Shown: positions 10,139 through 22,492, numbered from the stretch's first letter. The stretch is 64,000 nucleotides of DNA from Ideonella sp. (GCA_016721465.1 JADKIA010000008.1:496001-560000), one strand, 5' to 3'. The notes: generated by a model from the letters alone, not told the origin. Program-made: numbers and translations.

Positions 10139-12057
10139 TGTCGAGCGCAACATCGCACCGTCGGACATCGACCGCCGTGGCCCTGGGTCTGGCGTTGCTG
10201 GCACTGATGTCCGCGGTGCTGTGGGCCCGTTTGGGCCATGTCAGCGAGCACGTCGGTGGCCAGGCGCAACGCGTGGCGCGGGCCAGGGTGCTGGAACTCG
10301 GGCCGGTCCATCCCGGGCAGGCACCGGGCCTTGCAGAGGCTGCGCCCTGGATTGACCTGCCCGACAACTGGGACACGCGTCGGCCAGGCTACACCGGCTA
10401 TGTGGGCTACCACATGGCCTTGCCGCCCGGCCTGGCGCAACGCGAGCGGCCTGCCATCTACCTGCCGGCCGCAGGCATGAACGCCGAGGTCTGGCTCAAC
10501 GGCCAACGTGCCGGTGGGCTGGGGCGCATGCAAATGCCGCCCAGCCGACACTTCTATACGCCGCAGTTGGTCGAGCTGTCGCCCGGCCTGTTTCGCACCG
10601 ATGGCCAGGCCGACCAGCTTTGGGTCGTGGTGGTGGGCCACGCCAACTACCGCAGCGGCCTGGCGCCGGTGTGGGTGGGCAGCCATGCCGAGCTGTATCC
10701 GGCCTGGCGCTGGCGCGGCTTTTGGCAGAACGATGGCTCGGGCATCACCAGCGTCATCAACCTGGCCATCGCCGTCTTCGTGCTGGCCATTGGCTGGCGC
10801 GATCGCGAGCACTCGGCCTACCTGTGGTTTGGCGCGGCGGCGGCGGTCTGGGCCCTGCGCAACCTGATCTACGTGGTGGTCGAACCGGTCATTCCCGACC
10901 TGCTGTTCGCCGAGCTGTGCGTGGCTGGCGCGATGTGGTTCATCGGCCTGTTTGCCATCTTCGCCTTGCGCTTCTCGCAGGCGCACCAGCCGGGCTATCG
11001 CGGGCCGCCGTACTTCGTTGCGGTCACGCTGGTGTATGCCATCGGAACCACCGCCTACTTCGTCGCGGCCGACACCTATACCAAGGCCAACGCGGCCTTC
11101 GCGCCGATGGCCGCTGTGGGTATCGTGCTCACGCTGTGGAGCGGCTGGCGCCTGGTGCGCCTGGCCACGCTCAAGCCGCGCGCTGACCTGTTGGCGGTGG
11201 CCGCCGGCGCAGTGATCTACCTGGTGCTGCTGATCAACGACTACTCCATCGCCATCGACCGCACCAGCCTGGGCGAGGTCTACATCCGGCAATACGCGAC
11301 GCTGCCTCTGTTCATCGCCATCACGGCCACGCTGGCGCGGCGTTATCTGGTGGCGCTGCGCACGGCGCACGAGCTGGCCGCGTCGCTGCAAGGCCAGGTG
11401 GACGAGCAGCGGCGCCAGCTGCAGGTGAGCTTCGAGCGACTGCGCGAGGCCGAACGCGAACAGGCGCGCGCCGAAGAGCGCGGGCGGCTGATGGGCGATC
11501 TGCACGACGGACTGGGCCTGCACCTGGCCACGGCACTGCGCCAGGCCCGAACGGCATCCGACGCGCGCGAACCCCTGGTGAACACCTTGCAGGATTGCAT
11601 GGACGACCTGCGCGTGGCCATCGATTCGCTCGACGAGCAGGAGCGCGATCCGCTGGCCCTGCTGGGATCGCTGCGCTTTCGCATGGCACCGCGCTTCGAG
11701 TCGGTGGGACTGAGCCTGCGCTGGGAGGTCGCGCCCGAGCTGGGCGAGCTGCCGGCGCTGGACGCGCCAGGCGCGCTGGACCTGCTGCGCATCGTGCAGG
11801 AAGCCCTGAGCAACACCCTCAAGCACAGTGGCGCCACGGCGGTGCAGATGTCGTTGGCCACGGTGGCCGATGGCACGCGGGTGAGCGTGCACGACAACGG
11901 CCGCGGCTTTGACCCGGCACAGGCTGCGACTGGCCGCGGGCTGGGCAACATGAAGGCCCGGGCCATGCGCCTGAGGGCCCGCCTGCGCTGGCTGCACAGC
12001 GCGCAGGGCACGACGGTGGAGCTGCTGCTGCCCCGCGAGGCCGCAACGACCCCTTGA
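10138..12057 (+). CDS. NarL-family sensor histidine kinase with periplasmic domain and 7TM region
   Basis: This 639-residue membrane kinase has an N-terminal membrane anchor (about 14-31), a periplasmic domain (about 45-195) with YHMALPPG and NAEVWLNGQRAG stretches typical of a beta-sandwich sensor, and about seven hydrophobic helices (about 200-405) like 7TMR-DISM receptors. After a coiled coil (about 410-450) comes a HisKA_3 dimerisation domain with His456 in GDLHDGLGLHLATAL, then a HATPase domain with EALSNTLKHSGAT (N box), VHDNGRGFD and GRGLGNMKARA. It autophosphorylates and signals to the overlapping upstream regulator. The ligand cannot be deduced; the sandwich resembles carbohydrate-binding modules, which is only a hint. 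Confidence 0.9.
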   Translation: MSSATSHRRTSTAVALGLALLALMSAVLWARLGHVSEHVGGQAQRVARARVLELGPVHPGQAPGLAEAAPWIDLPDNWDTRRPGYTGYVGYHMALPPGLAQRERPAIYLPAAGMNAEVWLNGQRAGGLGRMQMPPSRHFYTPQLVELSPGLFRTDGQADQLWVVVVGHANYRSGLAPVWVGSHAELYPAWRWRGFWQNDGSGITSVINLAIAVFVLAIGWRDREHSAYLWFGAAAAVWALRNLIYVVVEPVIPDLLFAELCVAGAMWFIGLFAIFALRFSQAHQPGYRGPPYFVAVTLVYAIGTTAYFVAADTYTKANAAFAPMAAVGIVLTLWSGWRLVRLATLKPRADLLAVAAGAVIYLVLLINDYSIAIDRTSLGEVYIRQYATLPLFIAITATLARRYLVALRTAHELAASLQGQVDEQRRQLQVSFERLREAEREQARAEERGRLMGDLHDGLGLHLATALRQARTASDAREPLVNTLQDCMDDLRVAIDSLDEQERDPLALLGSLRFRMAPRFESVGLSLRWEVAPELGELPALDAPGALDLLRIVQEALSNTLKHSGATAVQMSLATVADGTRVSVHDNGRGFDPAQAATGRGLGNMKARAMRLRARLRWLHSAQGTTVELLLPREAATTP

Positions 12058-12084
12058 CAACCCAACCGACGAAGGCGTGTGCAC

Positions 12085-13377
12085 ATGGCTGACGAACAAG
12101 TCCCGGAGATGTATGAGGTGCAGTGGAAGGGCAAGACCCACTACGTCACACGCGACGACTACGACGCTGTCAAGGCGAGCGTGTTCGACCGGCTGCGCCC
12201 CTATGTCGACACCTTGTCGAAGTCCACGAAGCTCAACCTCAAGATTCACAAGGAGTACATCGAGACCGCCGAGCAGAAGGAAGGCTTCCTCAAGGCGGTC
12301 AGCCTGTTCGTGGTGATGAACGTCGGCAACATCCGGATGCCCAGCGACAGCCTGGCCAGCAAGGCAACGGCGGCGATGGCCAAGCTGGACAGTGCGATGT
12401 CGGGCAAGAAGATCATGGACGTGGCCCCCGCTCTGGAGGCGGCCGAGGCCGCGATCAACGCCTATCGCACCGATACCGAGCGATTCCTGACCGAGCTGAG
12501 TGGGACGGCCTACAAGACGGGCGTGGCGCTGAATGTCACCACCTCGGTCGGCTTCGCCATCATCGGCGCACTGGCGGCGGCACCGCTGGCGGCGGGGCTG
12601 GGTCTGTCGGCCACAGCGGCCGCAGCGGCCTCGGCTGCCGGGGTGAAGGTGCTTCAATCGGGCGCGGAAGAATTGGGCAAGGCGGCGCTGGGGCAGGACG
12701 TCACGGTGATGGGGTCGGTGGAAAGGGTGGTGATCGACGGCACGGTCGCTGCCGCCACCGGGGCGATCGCCACGAAGCTCGACATCAAGGTCTTCACAGG
12801 CCCGGCACAGACGGCGGCCAAGAAGGTGGCGTCGAAGCTGACGTATTTCACGGCGGCGCAGGCGCAGACCATGTTGACGAACTTCCTGGCGGGATCGGGT
12901 CAGACGGTTGTCATCTCGGCGGCCACGGCGGCCGTCGAGCAGGTTGGCGAGATTGCCAAGAAAGGCAAGACGCCGACCAGCGATGACTTGATGGCGGCCT
13001 TCGAGAAGTTCCTGATCGGCGCGCTGACGGCCGGATTCATGAAGGGTGTCGAACTGGGTGAGGAGAAGTTTCTGGGCAAGGCGGCCCAGATCTTCGAGAC
13101 CAAGTACGTGCCCGACGCGGTGAAGAAGCTGGTTTCGGGGGCGATGCCGTCCAGCGCCGACGTGAAGAAGATCGCGCAGGACGTCTACAAGGCCCTCAAG
13201 GACGATGTGGGCAAGCAGGGCATCGCCGGCATGGTCAGTGCCGCCAAGGGCGACGAAAGCTCCGACAAGCTGGCCGATCTGGGTCTGAAGGCGATCGATG
13301 CGGATGCCACGATCAAGCGCCTGATCGAGCAGGAGGTGAAGGCTGCGATGAAGAAGAAAAAGATACCGACCAAGTAG
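12085..13377 (+). CDS. Unrecognised 430-residue Ala/Lys-rich protein with a central hydrophobic hairpin
   Basis: I do not recognise this protein. It starts MADEQVPEMYEVQWKGKTHY, a short segment that could be beta-structured, followed by charged helices to about residue 145. A long Ala/Gly-rich hydrophobic stretch (about 145-190) comes next, with further amphipathic helices and alternating Ala-rich stretches, and a basic tail (KKKKIPTK). No cysteine is visible and there is no signal peptide. Its composition (many lysines, lower GC) differs from its neighbours. It begins 27 bp after the kinase stop, with GAAGG 9 nt before the ATG, and ends 5 bp before an opposing gene. Long helical proteins with a central Gly/Ala hairpin include pore-forming or contractile-injection effectors, but no catalytic motif supports that here. 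Confidence 0.72.
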   Translation: MADEQVPEMYEVQWKGKTHYVTRDDYDAVKASVFDRLRPYVDTLSKSTKLNLKIHKEYIETAEQKEGFLKAVSLFVVMNVGNIRMPSDSLASKATAAMAKLDSAMSGKKIMDVAPALEAAEAAINAYRTDTERFLTELSGTAYKTGVALNVTTSVGFAIIGALAAAPLAAGLGLSATAAAAASAAGVKVLQSGAEELGKAALGQDVTVMGSVERVVIDGTVAAATGAIATKLDIKVFTGPAQTAAKKVASKLTYFTAAQAQTMLTNFLAGSGQTVVISAATAAVEQVGEIAKKGKTPTSDDLMAAFEKFLIGALTAGFMKGVELGEEKFLGKAAQIFETKYVPDAVKKLVSGAMPSSADVKKIAQDVYKALKDDVGKQGIAGMVSAAKGDESSDKLADLGLKAIDADATIKRLIEQEVKAAMKKKKIPTK

Positions 13378-13382
13378 TGCGG

Positions 13383-14405
13383 CTACTCGTCGATGCCGTC
13401 CGCACCGGCCCGACCCGGCAAGGCCCCTGGCCCGGTCACCCGCTGCTCGATGGCACCGAACAGGCTCAGGCCGTCGCGGCCCTTCATCTCGATCCGGATG
13501 GTGTCGCCGAAGGCCATGTACTCGGTCTTGGGCACGCCGTCCGCGATGGTCTCGAGGGCACGCTTCTCGGCGATGCAGCTGGCGCCGTGCGAGGCGTCCT
13601 GGTTGCTCACCGTGCCCGAGCCCACGATCGTGCCGGCGCGCACGTTGCGGGTCTTCGCCAGGTGCGCGATCAACTGGCCAAAATGGAAGTGCATCTCCGG
13701 GCCGGCCTCGGTCAGGCCCACGCGGCGTCCGTTCCAGGCGGATTGCAGCGTCAGGTGCACGCGGCCCCGGGCCCAGGCCTCGCCCAGCTCGTCCGGCGTG
13801 GCCGCGACCGGGCTGAAGGCCGTCGCGGGCTTGCCCTGCAGGAAGCCGAAACCCTTGGCCAGCTCGGGCGGGATCAGGTGGCGCAGGCTCCAGTCGTTGG
13901 CGAGCATGATCAGGCGCACGCCTTCGAGCGCCTGGGCCGGGCTCACGCCCATGGCCACGTCGCCGGTGATCACCGCCAGCTCCGCCTCGAAATCGATGCC
14001 CCAGGCCTCGGCGCCAAAGTAGGCGTCATCGCAGGGGCCGAGAAAGTCGTCGCTGCCGCCCTGGTACATCAGCGGGTCGGTCTTCAGCGCATCGGGTGCA
14101 TCGGCTTGGCGCGCCTTGCGCACCAGCGCCACGTGGTTGAGGTAGGCCGAAGCATCGACCCACTGGTAGGCCCGCGGCAGTGGCGCCATGCACTGGCGCG
14201 GCTCGAACGGGAACGCGTGCCGCGCCTTGCCGTGGTTGAGCGTGACGAACAGGTCTTCGAGTTGGGGCGAGAGGAAGTTCCAGTCGTCCAGCACCTGCTG
14301 CAGGCGCGTGGCGATGCCGGTGGCGAAGTGGGCGGTGGCGAGGTCGCGCGAGACGACGACCAGTTGGCCGTCGCGCGAGCCGTCCTTGTAGGTGGCGAGT
14401 TTCAT
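13383..14405 (-). CDS. Fumarylacetoacetate hydrolase family protein
   Basis: This 340-residue protein has the FAH C-terminal fold. The metal-binding region is visible as the IDFEAELAVITGDVAMG segment (acidic ligands) with the downstream LANDWSLR and GFGFLQGKPATAFSPVA stretches, the TRNVRAGTIVGSGTVSN motif that ends the catalytic core, and the FGDTIRIEMKGRDG terminal strand. Family members hydrolyse or decarboxylate 2,4-diketo acids in aromatic or amino-acid catabolism; the particular substrate is not evident. It is convergent with the unknown protein gene (5 bp apart) and divergent from the DUF3108 gene. An ACAAT element on the minus strand upstream is a candidate -10. Confidence 0.88.
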   Translation of the reverse strand: MKLATYKDGSRDGQLVVVSRDLATAHFATGIATRLQQVLDDWNFLSPQLEDLFVTLNHGKARHAFPFEPRQCMAPLPRAYQWVDASAYLNHVALVRKARQADAPDALKTDPLMYQGGSDDFLGPCDDAYFGAEAWGIDFEAELAVITGDVAMGVSPAQALEGVRLIMLANDWSLRHLIPPELAKGFGFLQGKPATAFSPVAATPDELGEAWARGRVHLTLQSAWNGRRVGLTEAGPEMHFHFGQLIAHLAKTRNVRAGTIVGSGTVSNQDASHGASCIAEKRALETIADGVPKTEYMAFGDTIRIEMKGRDGLSLFGAIEQRVTGPGALPGRAGADGIDE

Positions 14406-14455
14406 GGGGGGATGGGGTGGGTGCTGCGCCGAGGCTTTGGTGGCAGCATTGTCCG

Positions 14456-15577
14456 ATGAGCCTGGCCGCCGCCCCGACCCCGAGCCCTGCTGGCAGGCGC
14501 CGCCTGGGTGGCGCTGGCCTGCTGTTGCTCGTGCTGGTCTGGCACGCCTGGTTGCTGGGGCAATGGCCGGGTGCCGCGCGGAGCAGCGGATCCGACGGGC
14601 GAGCCAGGTCGCTTGCGCCGCCATCGCCGAAGGCGCGGCCGCTGCAATTGGTGCCGCTGACAAACGCCCATCGGGCCGAGCCCGACCGGGCTGCGATGCC
14701 CGAGACGCGGGTGCCCGCCATGACGCTGGCCGCGCCGGCGCGCCGCAGCGCGCCGCCCGCCGAACCCGTGCCGATGCGCCATCCCCTGGCCGTGGCGCCT
14801 GCGTCCGGCGATGCAGCGGCGCTGCCTGCGGCGCCCGAGCCGCCGGGCCCGAACGCGGCCGCCGACATCGACGGCGAGGCCCCGGTATCGGGCCCGGACG
14901 GCATCGCGTCGGTGCCGCCGCCGCCCATCTATCCCACCGCCACGCCCGCGCCGGCCCAGCTGCGCTACGCCTTGCAGATTGGCATCGGCGCCGCCGCACG
15001 CACCGGCGAGGCCACATTGAGCTGGCAGCACGACGGCGAGCGCTATCGCCTGGCGCTGGTGGGCCAGGACCGCGGCGCACCGCTGGTCACGCAGACGAGC
15101 AGTGGCGTGTTCGACGCTGCAGGGCTGGCACCCGAGCGCTTCGTCGACCAGCGCCGCGGGCGACGCGCGCGCAGCGCGAACTTCGAGCGTGACAGCGGCC
15201 GCATCCGCTTCTCCGGCCCGCGCACCGAATACCCCGCCTGGCCCGGCGTGCAGGACCGGCTGGGCTGGATCGTGCAATTGGCCGCCATCGCGCAGGCGGC
15301 CGGCGCCGTGCCGCCCGAACTGAGCCTGTTCGTGGTGGACGCGCGGGGGGCGGGCGGGCTGTGGACTTTCAAATCCCAGGGAGGCGAGCCGATCGCCACG
15401 CGCCTGGGCCTGGTCCAGGCGGTGAAGCTGCTGCGCGAACCGCAGCAGCCCTACGACTGGCGGGTGGAGGCCTGGCTCGACCCGCAACGGGGCTACTGGC
15501 CTGCTCGGCTGCGCATGACCCTGCCCCGCAGCGGGGCGGTGTTCGACCTCGGCCTGGTGGCCGAGCCGACGCCCTGA
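14456..15577 (+). CDS. DUF3108 domain protein with N-terminal membrane anchor
   Basis: This 373-residue protein has a single N-terminal hydrophobic segment (about residues 16-36), a long proline/alanine-rich linker (about 40-170), and a C-terminal DUF3108 domain (about 175-370) that starts LRYALQIGIGAAARTGEATL. Typical late motifs are VQDRLGWIVQLAAIAQAA and VEAWLDPQRGYWPARLRMT. The domain is predicted to be a periplasmic beta-rich fold and is widespread in Burkholderiales, with no established function. The linker suggests that the domain is held away from the inner membrane. The start at 14456 was chosen because the hydrophobic anchor follows directly. Confidence 0.82.
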   Translation: MSLAAAPTPSPAGRRRLGGAGLLLLVLVWHAWLLGQWPGAARSSGSDGRARSLAPPSPKARPLQLVPLTNAHRAEPDRAAMPETRVPAMTLAAPARRSAPPAEPVPMRHPLAVAPASGDAAALPAAPEPPGPNAAADIDGEAPVSGPDGIASVPPPPIYPTATPAPAQLRYALQIGIGAAARTGEATLSWQHDGERYRLALVGQDRGAPLVTQTSSGVFDAAGLAPERFVDQRRGRRARSANFERDSGRIRFSGPRTEYPAWPGVQDRLGWIVQLAAIAQAAGAVPPELSLFVVDARGAGGLWTFKSQGGEPIATRLGLVQAVKLLREPQQPYDWRVEAWLDPQRGYWPARLRMTLPRSGAVFDLGLVAEPTP

Positions 15578-15689
15578 GCCGCCAACTCTGGGCCCGCGCC
15601 GGGCTTCGAGGCATTGATTTCCGCGCCAACGGCCTCAGCTTCAAGGCCTGCGGCAACGGTCGTTGGCCCGCTTCGAAGGAGAGAACTGC

Positions 15690-15953
15690 ATGGAAATGCT
15701 CTACAACTCGGACAGCTTTGTGGTCGTGGCCTTCGAGATTCCTGTCGAGGGCGCCGGCACGCAGCGCTCGAGGGGTGGGTATGAGATCGTCGACAAGTTC
15801 GCCCGCAAGGAGATCTTCATCGAAGGCGAACTGGCCGAACGCTTCCAGCAGGGTGTGCAGGAGTTGGTGGCGCAAGGCCCCAATCCCGAGGCGCTGGACG
15901 AGTTCATCGGCAGCTTCACCACGCTGGCGCAGCAGCCCGTCGTCTTGCACTGA
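15690..15953 (+). CDS. DUF3567 family protein
   Basis: This 87-residue soluble protein begins MEMLYNSDSFVVVAFEIPVE and continues with GGYEIVDKFARKEIFIEGEL, the signature of the betaproteobacterial DUF3567 family, and ends in QQPVVLH as most members do. The start is fixed by AAGGAGA eight bases upstream. The family function is unknown. The full-length match and good ribosome binding site show that it is a real, intact small gene. It stands alone between the DUF3108 gene and the GGDEF-EAL gene. Confidence 0.9.
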   Translation: MEMLYNSDSFVVVAFEIPVEGAGTQRSRGGYEIVDKFARKEIFIEGELAERFQQGVQELVAQGPNPEALDEFIGSFTTLAQQPVVLH

Positions 15954-16055
15954 TCGGATTCACCGCAGGATGCGCCTGCACGGTTCCATCGGATCCGGCA
16001 CGCCCGGCTGAGGCGCGCGCTCAAGCCGGCGCCGGCCGGACCGATAAGGCTGGCA

Positions 16056-17555
16056 ATGGACCCTTCAATGCCCGCGGCCAGCCCGGCCATCGCCACCGCC
16101 ATGTGGACCGGCATCGCCTTGCTCGGTGCGGCACTGGCGTTCACCGTGGGCCTGTATTTCAGGCAACGACGGCTGGGCCGGGGCCTGCAATCGGAAGTCG
16201 AGGCCTTGACCACCCGCATCGACGAGGCCGAGGACGCGGGCATCGCCGGTGCCGTGACCCGTCAGCGCTTCGATGCGGCGCTGGACGAGGCGGTGATGGC
16301 CTGTGACCGCGGCGAACGCAAGCTGAGCCTGTTGTTCGTCCACCTCGACAACCTGCACACCGTCAATGAAGCCTTCGGCCTGGCCTGTGGCGATCGCGCC
16401 ATGGCCGACCTGGTCGAGCGCCTGCTTGGCGACGCTGGCCCAAGGGCCCTGCTGGCCCGCAACAGTGGCGACACCTTCGTGCTGATGGTCGACAAGCCGC
16501 TCGCGGCCGCCTGCGAGGTGGCCGGCAAGACCGTGGCGCACTGCCCGGGGAGCGAGGGCGCGGGCACCGGATTGGTCTGCTCCATCGGCATCTCCAGTTA
16601 CCCCTTGCACGGTTCGCGTGCCCGCATCGTTGGGCACGCCAGCACCGCGATGCGCGCCGTGCGGCAGGTCGGTGGCGGCGACTTCGCGGTGTTCGACCCC
16701 AGCATGGCCGTGGACCTGAAGGACCAGACCGAGTTGTTGCGTGACCTGCGCTTGGCCGTGACCCGCGGCGAGCTGGCGCTGGTCTACCAGCCCAAAGTGG
16801 ACGCCCGCAGCCTGCAGATCACCGCGGCCGAGGCGCTGGTGCGTTGGCATCATCCGCAGCGCGGCCTGATCAGCCCGACGGTGTTCATTCCCTTGGCCGA
16901 ACGCTTCGGACTGATCGGCCCCATCGGCAACTGGGTCATCGACGAAGCCTGTCGCCAGGCCGGGGTGTGGCGGCGCGCCGGCTTGCGCATGCGCGTGGCC
17001 ATCAACATCTCGGCCTACCAGATGCGGCAGGACGATCTGGTGGACCGGCTGCTCGCCGCGCTGGCCACCAACGGCCTGAGCGCCAGCCGATTCACCTGCG
17101 AGATCACCGAATCGGTGGCCATGGAGGACACCAAGGTCACCCACCGCACCTTTGACCGCATGCGCCGCGCCGGCCTGCATGTCTCGATCGACGACTTCGG
17201 CGTCGGCCAGGCCAGCCTGTCGTACCTGCGCCGCCTGCCTGCCGCCGAACTGAAGATCGACGCCAGCTTCGTGCGCGATCTGGAGACCAGCACGGAAGCC
17301 CGTGCCATCGTGGCTGCCGTGGTGCAGCTGGCCCATGCACTGAAACTGCGGGTGGTGGCCGAGGGCGTGGAGACGCAGTTCCAGCGCGATGTGCTGGTGC
17401 GAACGGGCTGCGACGAGTTGCAGGGCTACCTGTTCGCCAAGCCCATGTCCGCCCAGGCCCTGTCGCTGTGGGCGGATGAAGACGACGGGCCGTCATCAGG
17501 TGGCCGTGGCGGCGGGTTCCGCGCCTCGCTGTTCTGCGACACCGAGCCGGGCTGA
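16056..17555 (+). CDS. GGDEF-EAL protein with degenerate GGDEF site; probable c-di-GMP phosphodiesterase
   Basis: This 499-residue inner-membrane protein has one transmembrane helix (about residues 15-35), a GGDEF domain (about 70-215) and an EAL domain (about 225-480). The GGDEF signature is degraded to SGDTF (137-141), so cyclase activity is unlikely and this half may bind GTP or act structurally. The EAL half keeps EAL (259-261), the Asn in VAINISA, the Glu in CEITES, the DDFGVGQASLSYL motif, the Lys in LKIDASF and the Glu in VVAEGVET, which are the metal and catalytic residues. It is therefore predicted to hydrolyse c-di-GMP. No sensory domain is present. A GATAAG element 7 nt before the ATG suggests a leaderless mRNA. 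Confidence 0.9.
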   Translation: MDPSMPAASPAIATAMWTGIALLGAALAFTVGLYFRQRRLGRGLQSEVEALTTRIDEAEDAGIAGAVTRQRFDAALDEAVMACDRGERKLSLLFVHLDNLHTVNEAFGLACGDRAMADLVERLLGDAGPRALLARNSGDTFVLMVDKPLAAACEVAGKTVAHCPGSEGAGTGLVCSIGISSYPLHGSRARIVGHASTAMRAVRQVGGGDFAVFDPSMAVDLKDQTELLRDLRLAVTRGELALVYQPKVDARSLQITAAEALVRWHHPQRGLISPTVFIPLAERFGLIGPIGNWVIDEACRQAGVWRRAGLRMRVAINISAYQMRQDDLVDRLLAALATNGLSASRFTCEITESVAMEDTKVTHRTFDRMRRAGLHVSIDDFGVGQASLSYLRRLPAAELKIDASFVRDLETSTEARAIVAAVVQLAHALKLRVVAEGVETQFQRDVLVRTGCDELQGYLFAKPMSAQALSLWADEDDGPSSGGRGGGFRASLFCDTEPG

Positions 17556-17590
17556 GCCTGCACGCGCCTGCGCGCCATGGCGACGGCTTC

Positions 17591-17596
17591 TACAAT
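17591..17596 (+). promoter_or_regulatory. -10 element for metH N-terminal gene, predicting leaderless mRNA
   Basis: TACAAT lies 6 nt before the ATG of the metH homocysteine half. A sigma-70 start point normally falls 6-7 nt after the hexamer, which would be at or within one base of the start codon. No clear -35 hexamer is visible at the expected distance. The position is inferred from sequence only. Confidence 0.5.
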
Positions 17597-17602
17597 TCGC
17601 CC

Positions 17603-18670
<1,068 letters not shown>

Positions 18671-18688
18671 GGCGGCCGCGCCACGGGC

Positions 18689-19363
18689 TCAATGCGCCGT
18701 TGGCGGCAACACCGCGCGCGGCCTGGTCTGCAGGTCGCGGTCCTTCAGCCGACTGATGGCCGCCGGGGCCAGCGCCAGGCGCAGGCTCACCGTGCCGGCA
18801 TCGGGTGCCGAGGGCAGCAGCGTGAGGCGGTGCGCGGCCACGCCGCGGTCGATCAGCTGCAGGCGCATGCGCTGCTGGCGATCGGTGGCGTCCTGGCCAG
18901 GGGCCGCCAGGCCCAAGCGGGTGCGCGGCTGGCGGGCCAGGCTTTGCGCCAGGTGTTGCAGCACGGATCGCAAGCCGGGCGTGGGCTGGTCGGAGCGTGC
19001 ATCGAAGGCCACGAGCAAGGGCAATTCCACGCGCACCGCACCGTCGGGCTCGCCGGCCACGCGCACCGGCGTGCCCTGGTACAGGCGGGCCAGCCAGCGT
19101 TGCTCGGCGGCCAATGGCGACGCGGGCGCGGTCACGTTGGGTGCGGACGCGCTGGCACTGGCCGGTGTCGGCGCGGCCGGATGCGGGCCCGCCACCGCCG
19201 CGGCTTTGGCGGCGGCCTCGGCCTTCCGCTCGGGCCCGGCGGTGTGCTCCGATGTGGCCGCGGGCGCGGCGGGTGGTCGCGGCGGGCTGCTGTGGCAAGC
19301 GGCCAGCAGCAGGCACCAGACCAGGGCCAGGCGCGAAGGGCAGGGGCGCGGTGCAAAGGGCAT
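18689..19363 (-). CDS. Predicted lipoprotein lying between the two metH genes
   Basis: This 224-residue protein begins with a lipoprotein signal: a hydrophobic stretch ending LLLAAC with the lipobox cysteine at residue 23. An Ala/Pro/Lys-rich linker (about 25-85) and a C-terminal globular part (about 90-190) follow. The globular part contains LPLLVAFDARSDQPTPGLR and a QQRMRLQLIDRGVAAHRL stretch, which resembles a degenerate OmpA-type peptidoglycan-binding fold (NRAxxVxxxLxxxGV pattern); this is a weak similarity. It lies on the opposite strand, 18 bp after metH part 1, and its start faces the riboswitch promoter region of part 2. No role in methionine metabolism is apparent. Confidence 0.72.
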   Translation of the reverse strand: MPFAPRPCPSRLALVWCLLLAACHSSPPRPPAAPAATSEHTAGPERKAEAAAKAAAVAGPHPAAPTPASASASAPNVTAPASPLAAEQRWLARLYQGTPVRVAGEPDGAVRVELPLLVAFDARSDQPTPGLRSVLQHLAQSLARQPRTRLGLAAPGQDATDRQQRMRLQLIDRGVAAHRLTLLPSAPDAGTVSLRLALAPAAISRLKDRDLQTRPRAVLPPTAH

Positions 19364-19453
19364 CCCGGCATTCCATCCCGCCGGTGCGTTGCAGCCATCA
19401 CGTTCGATGTAAGGCTGGTGAGCAGGCGTGAGCGCGGCGGCGTGCCGCCCCGA

Positions 19454-19459
19454 TAGAAT
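19454..19459 (+). promoter_or_regulatory. -10 element of the riboswitch-metH transcript
   Basis: TAGAAT lies so that the predicted start point (about 19465-19467) coincides with the first bases of the riboswitch P1 stem. This agreement between two independent predictions supports both. A -35 hexamer is not clear. Confidence 0.6.
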
Positions 19460-19464
19460 CCGCC

Positions 19465-19552
19465 CCTTCCCGAGGAGCGTTGCGACGGCCGATGCAGGCT
19501 GCCAGGCTCGGGAGGGCCGGCACCGCTGCCGGCGCTGCAACGGCGCTCACCC
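19465..19552 (+). promoter_or_regulatory. S-adenosylhomocysteine (SAH) riboswitch upstream of metH part 2
   Basis: The segment has the SAH riboswitch arrangement. P1 pairs 19465-19474 with 19507-19516 (core CCCGAG with CTCGGG). The conserved strand GAGGAGCGTTGCGACGG follows. A hairpin GCCGGCA-CCGC-TGCCGGC occupies 19516-19533, and the returning strand GCTGCAACGGCGCTCAC pairs CGTTGC (19478-19483) with GCAACG (19537-19542) and supplies the CGCTC pseudoknot strand. Known members sit before ahcY and metH in proteobacteria and increase expression when SAH is high. Directly 3' of the pseudoknot, CACCC (19548-19552) can pair with GGGTG (19569-19573) near the start codon, so translational control is possible; that last point is inference. 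Confidence 0.88.
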
Positions 19553-19580
19553 TCGCTGAACTGCCCCAGGGTGACCGCGC

Positions 19581-22322
<2,742 letters not shown>

Positions 22323-22492
22323 GTGACTGCGCCTGCAGCCTGGAACAGGCCCGCACCCGATGGCCGACATCATCGCGCCCTTGCATCGGGTCCATGGGCT
22401 GGACCGACCGGCCCCAGGGCCCGCGAACCGATGATTCGGGAGGCGCGCCGGTGTTGATGATCTGATCTCGCCGGCCCGGCACAATCCCGGGC

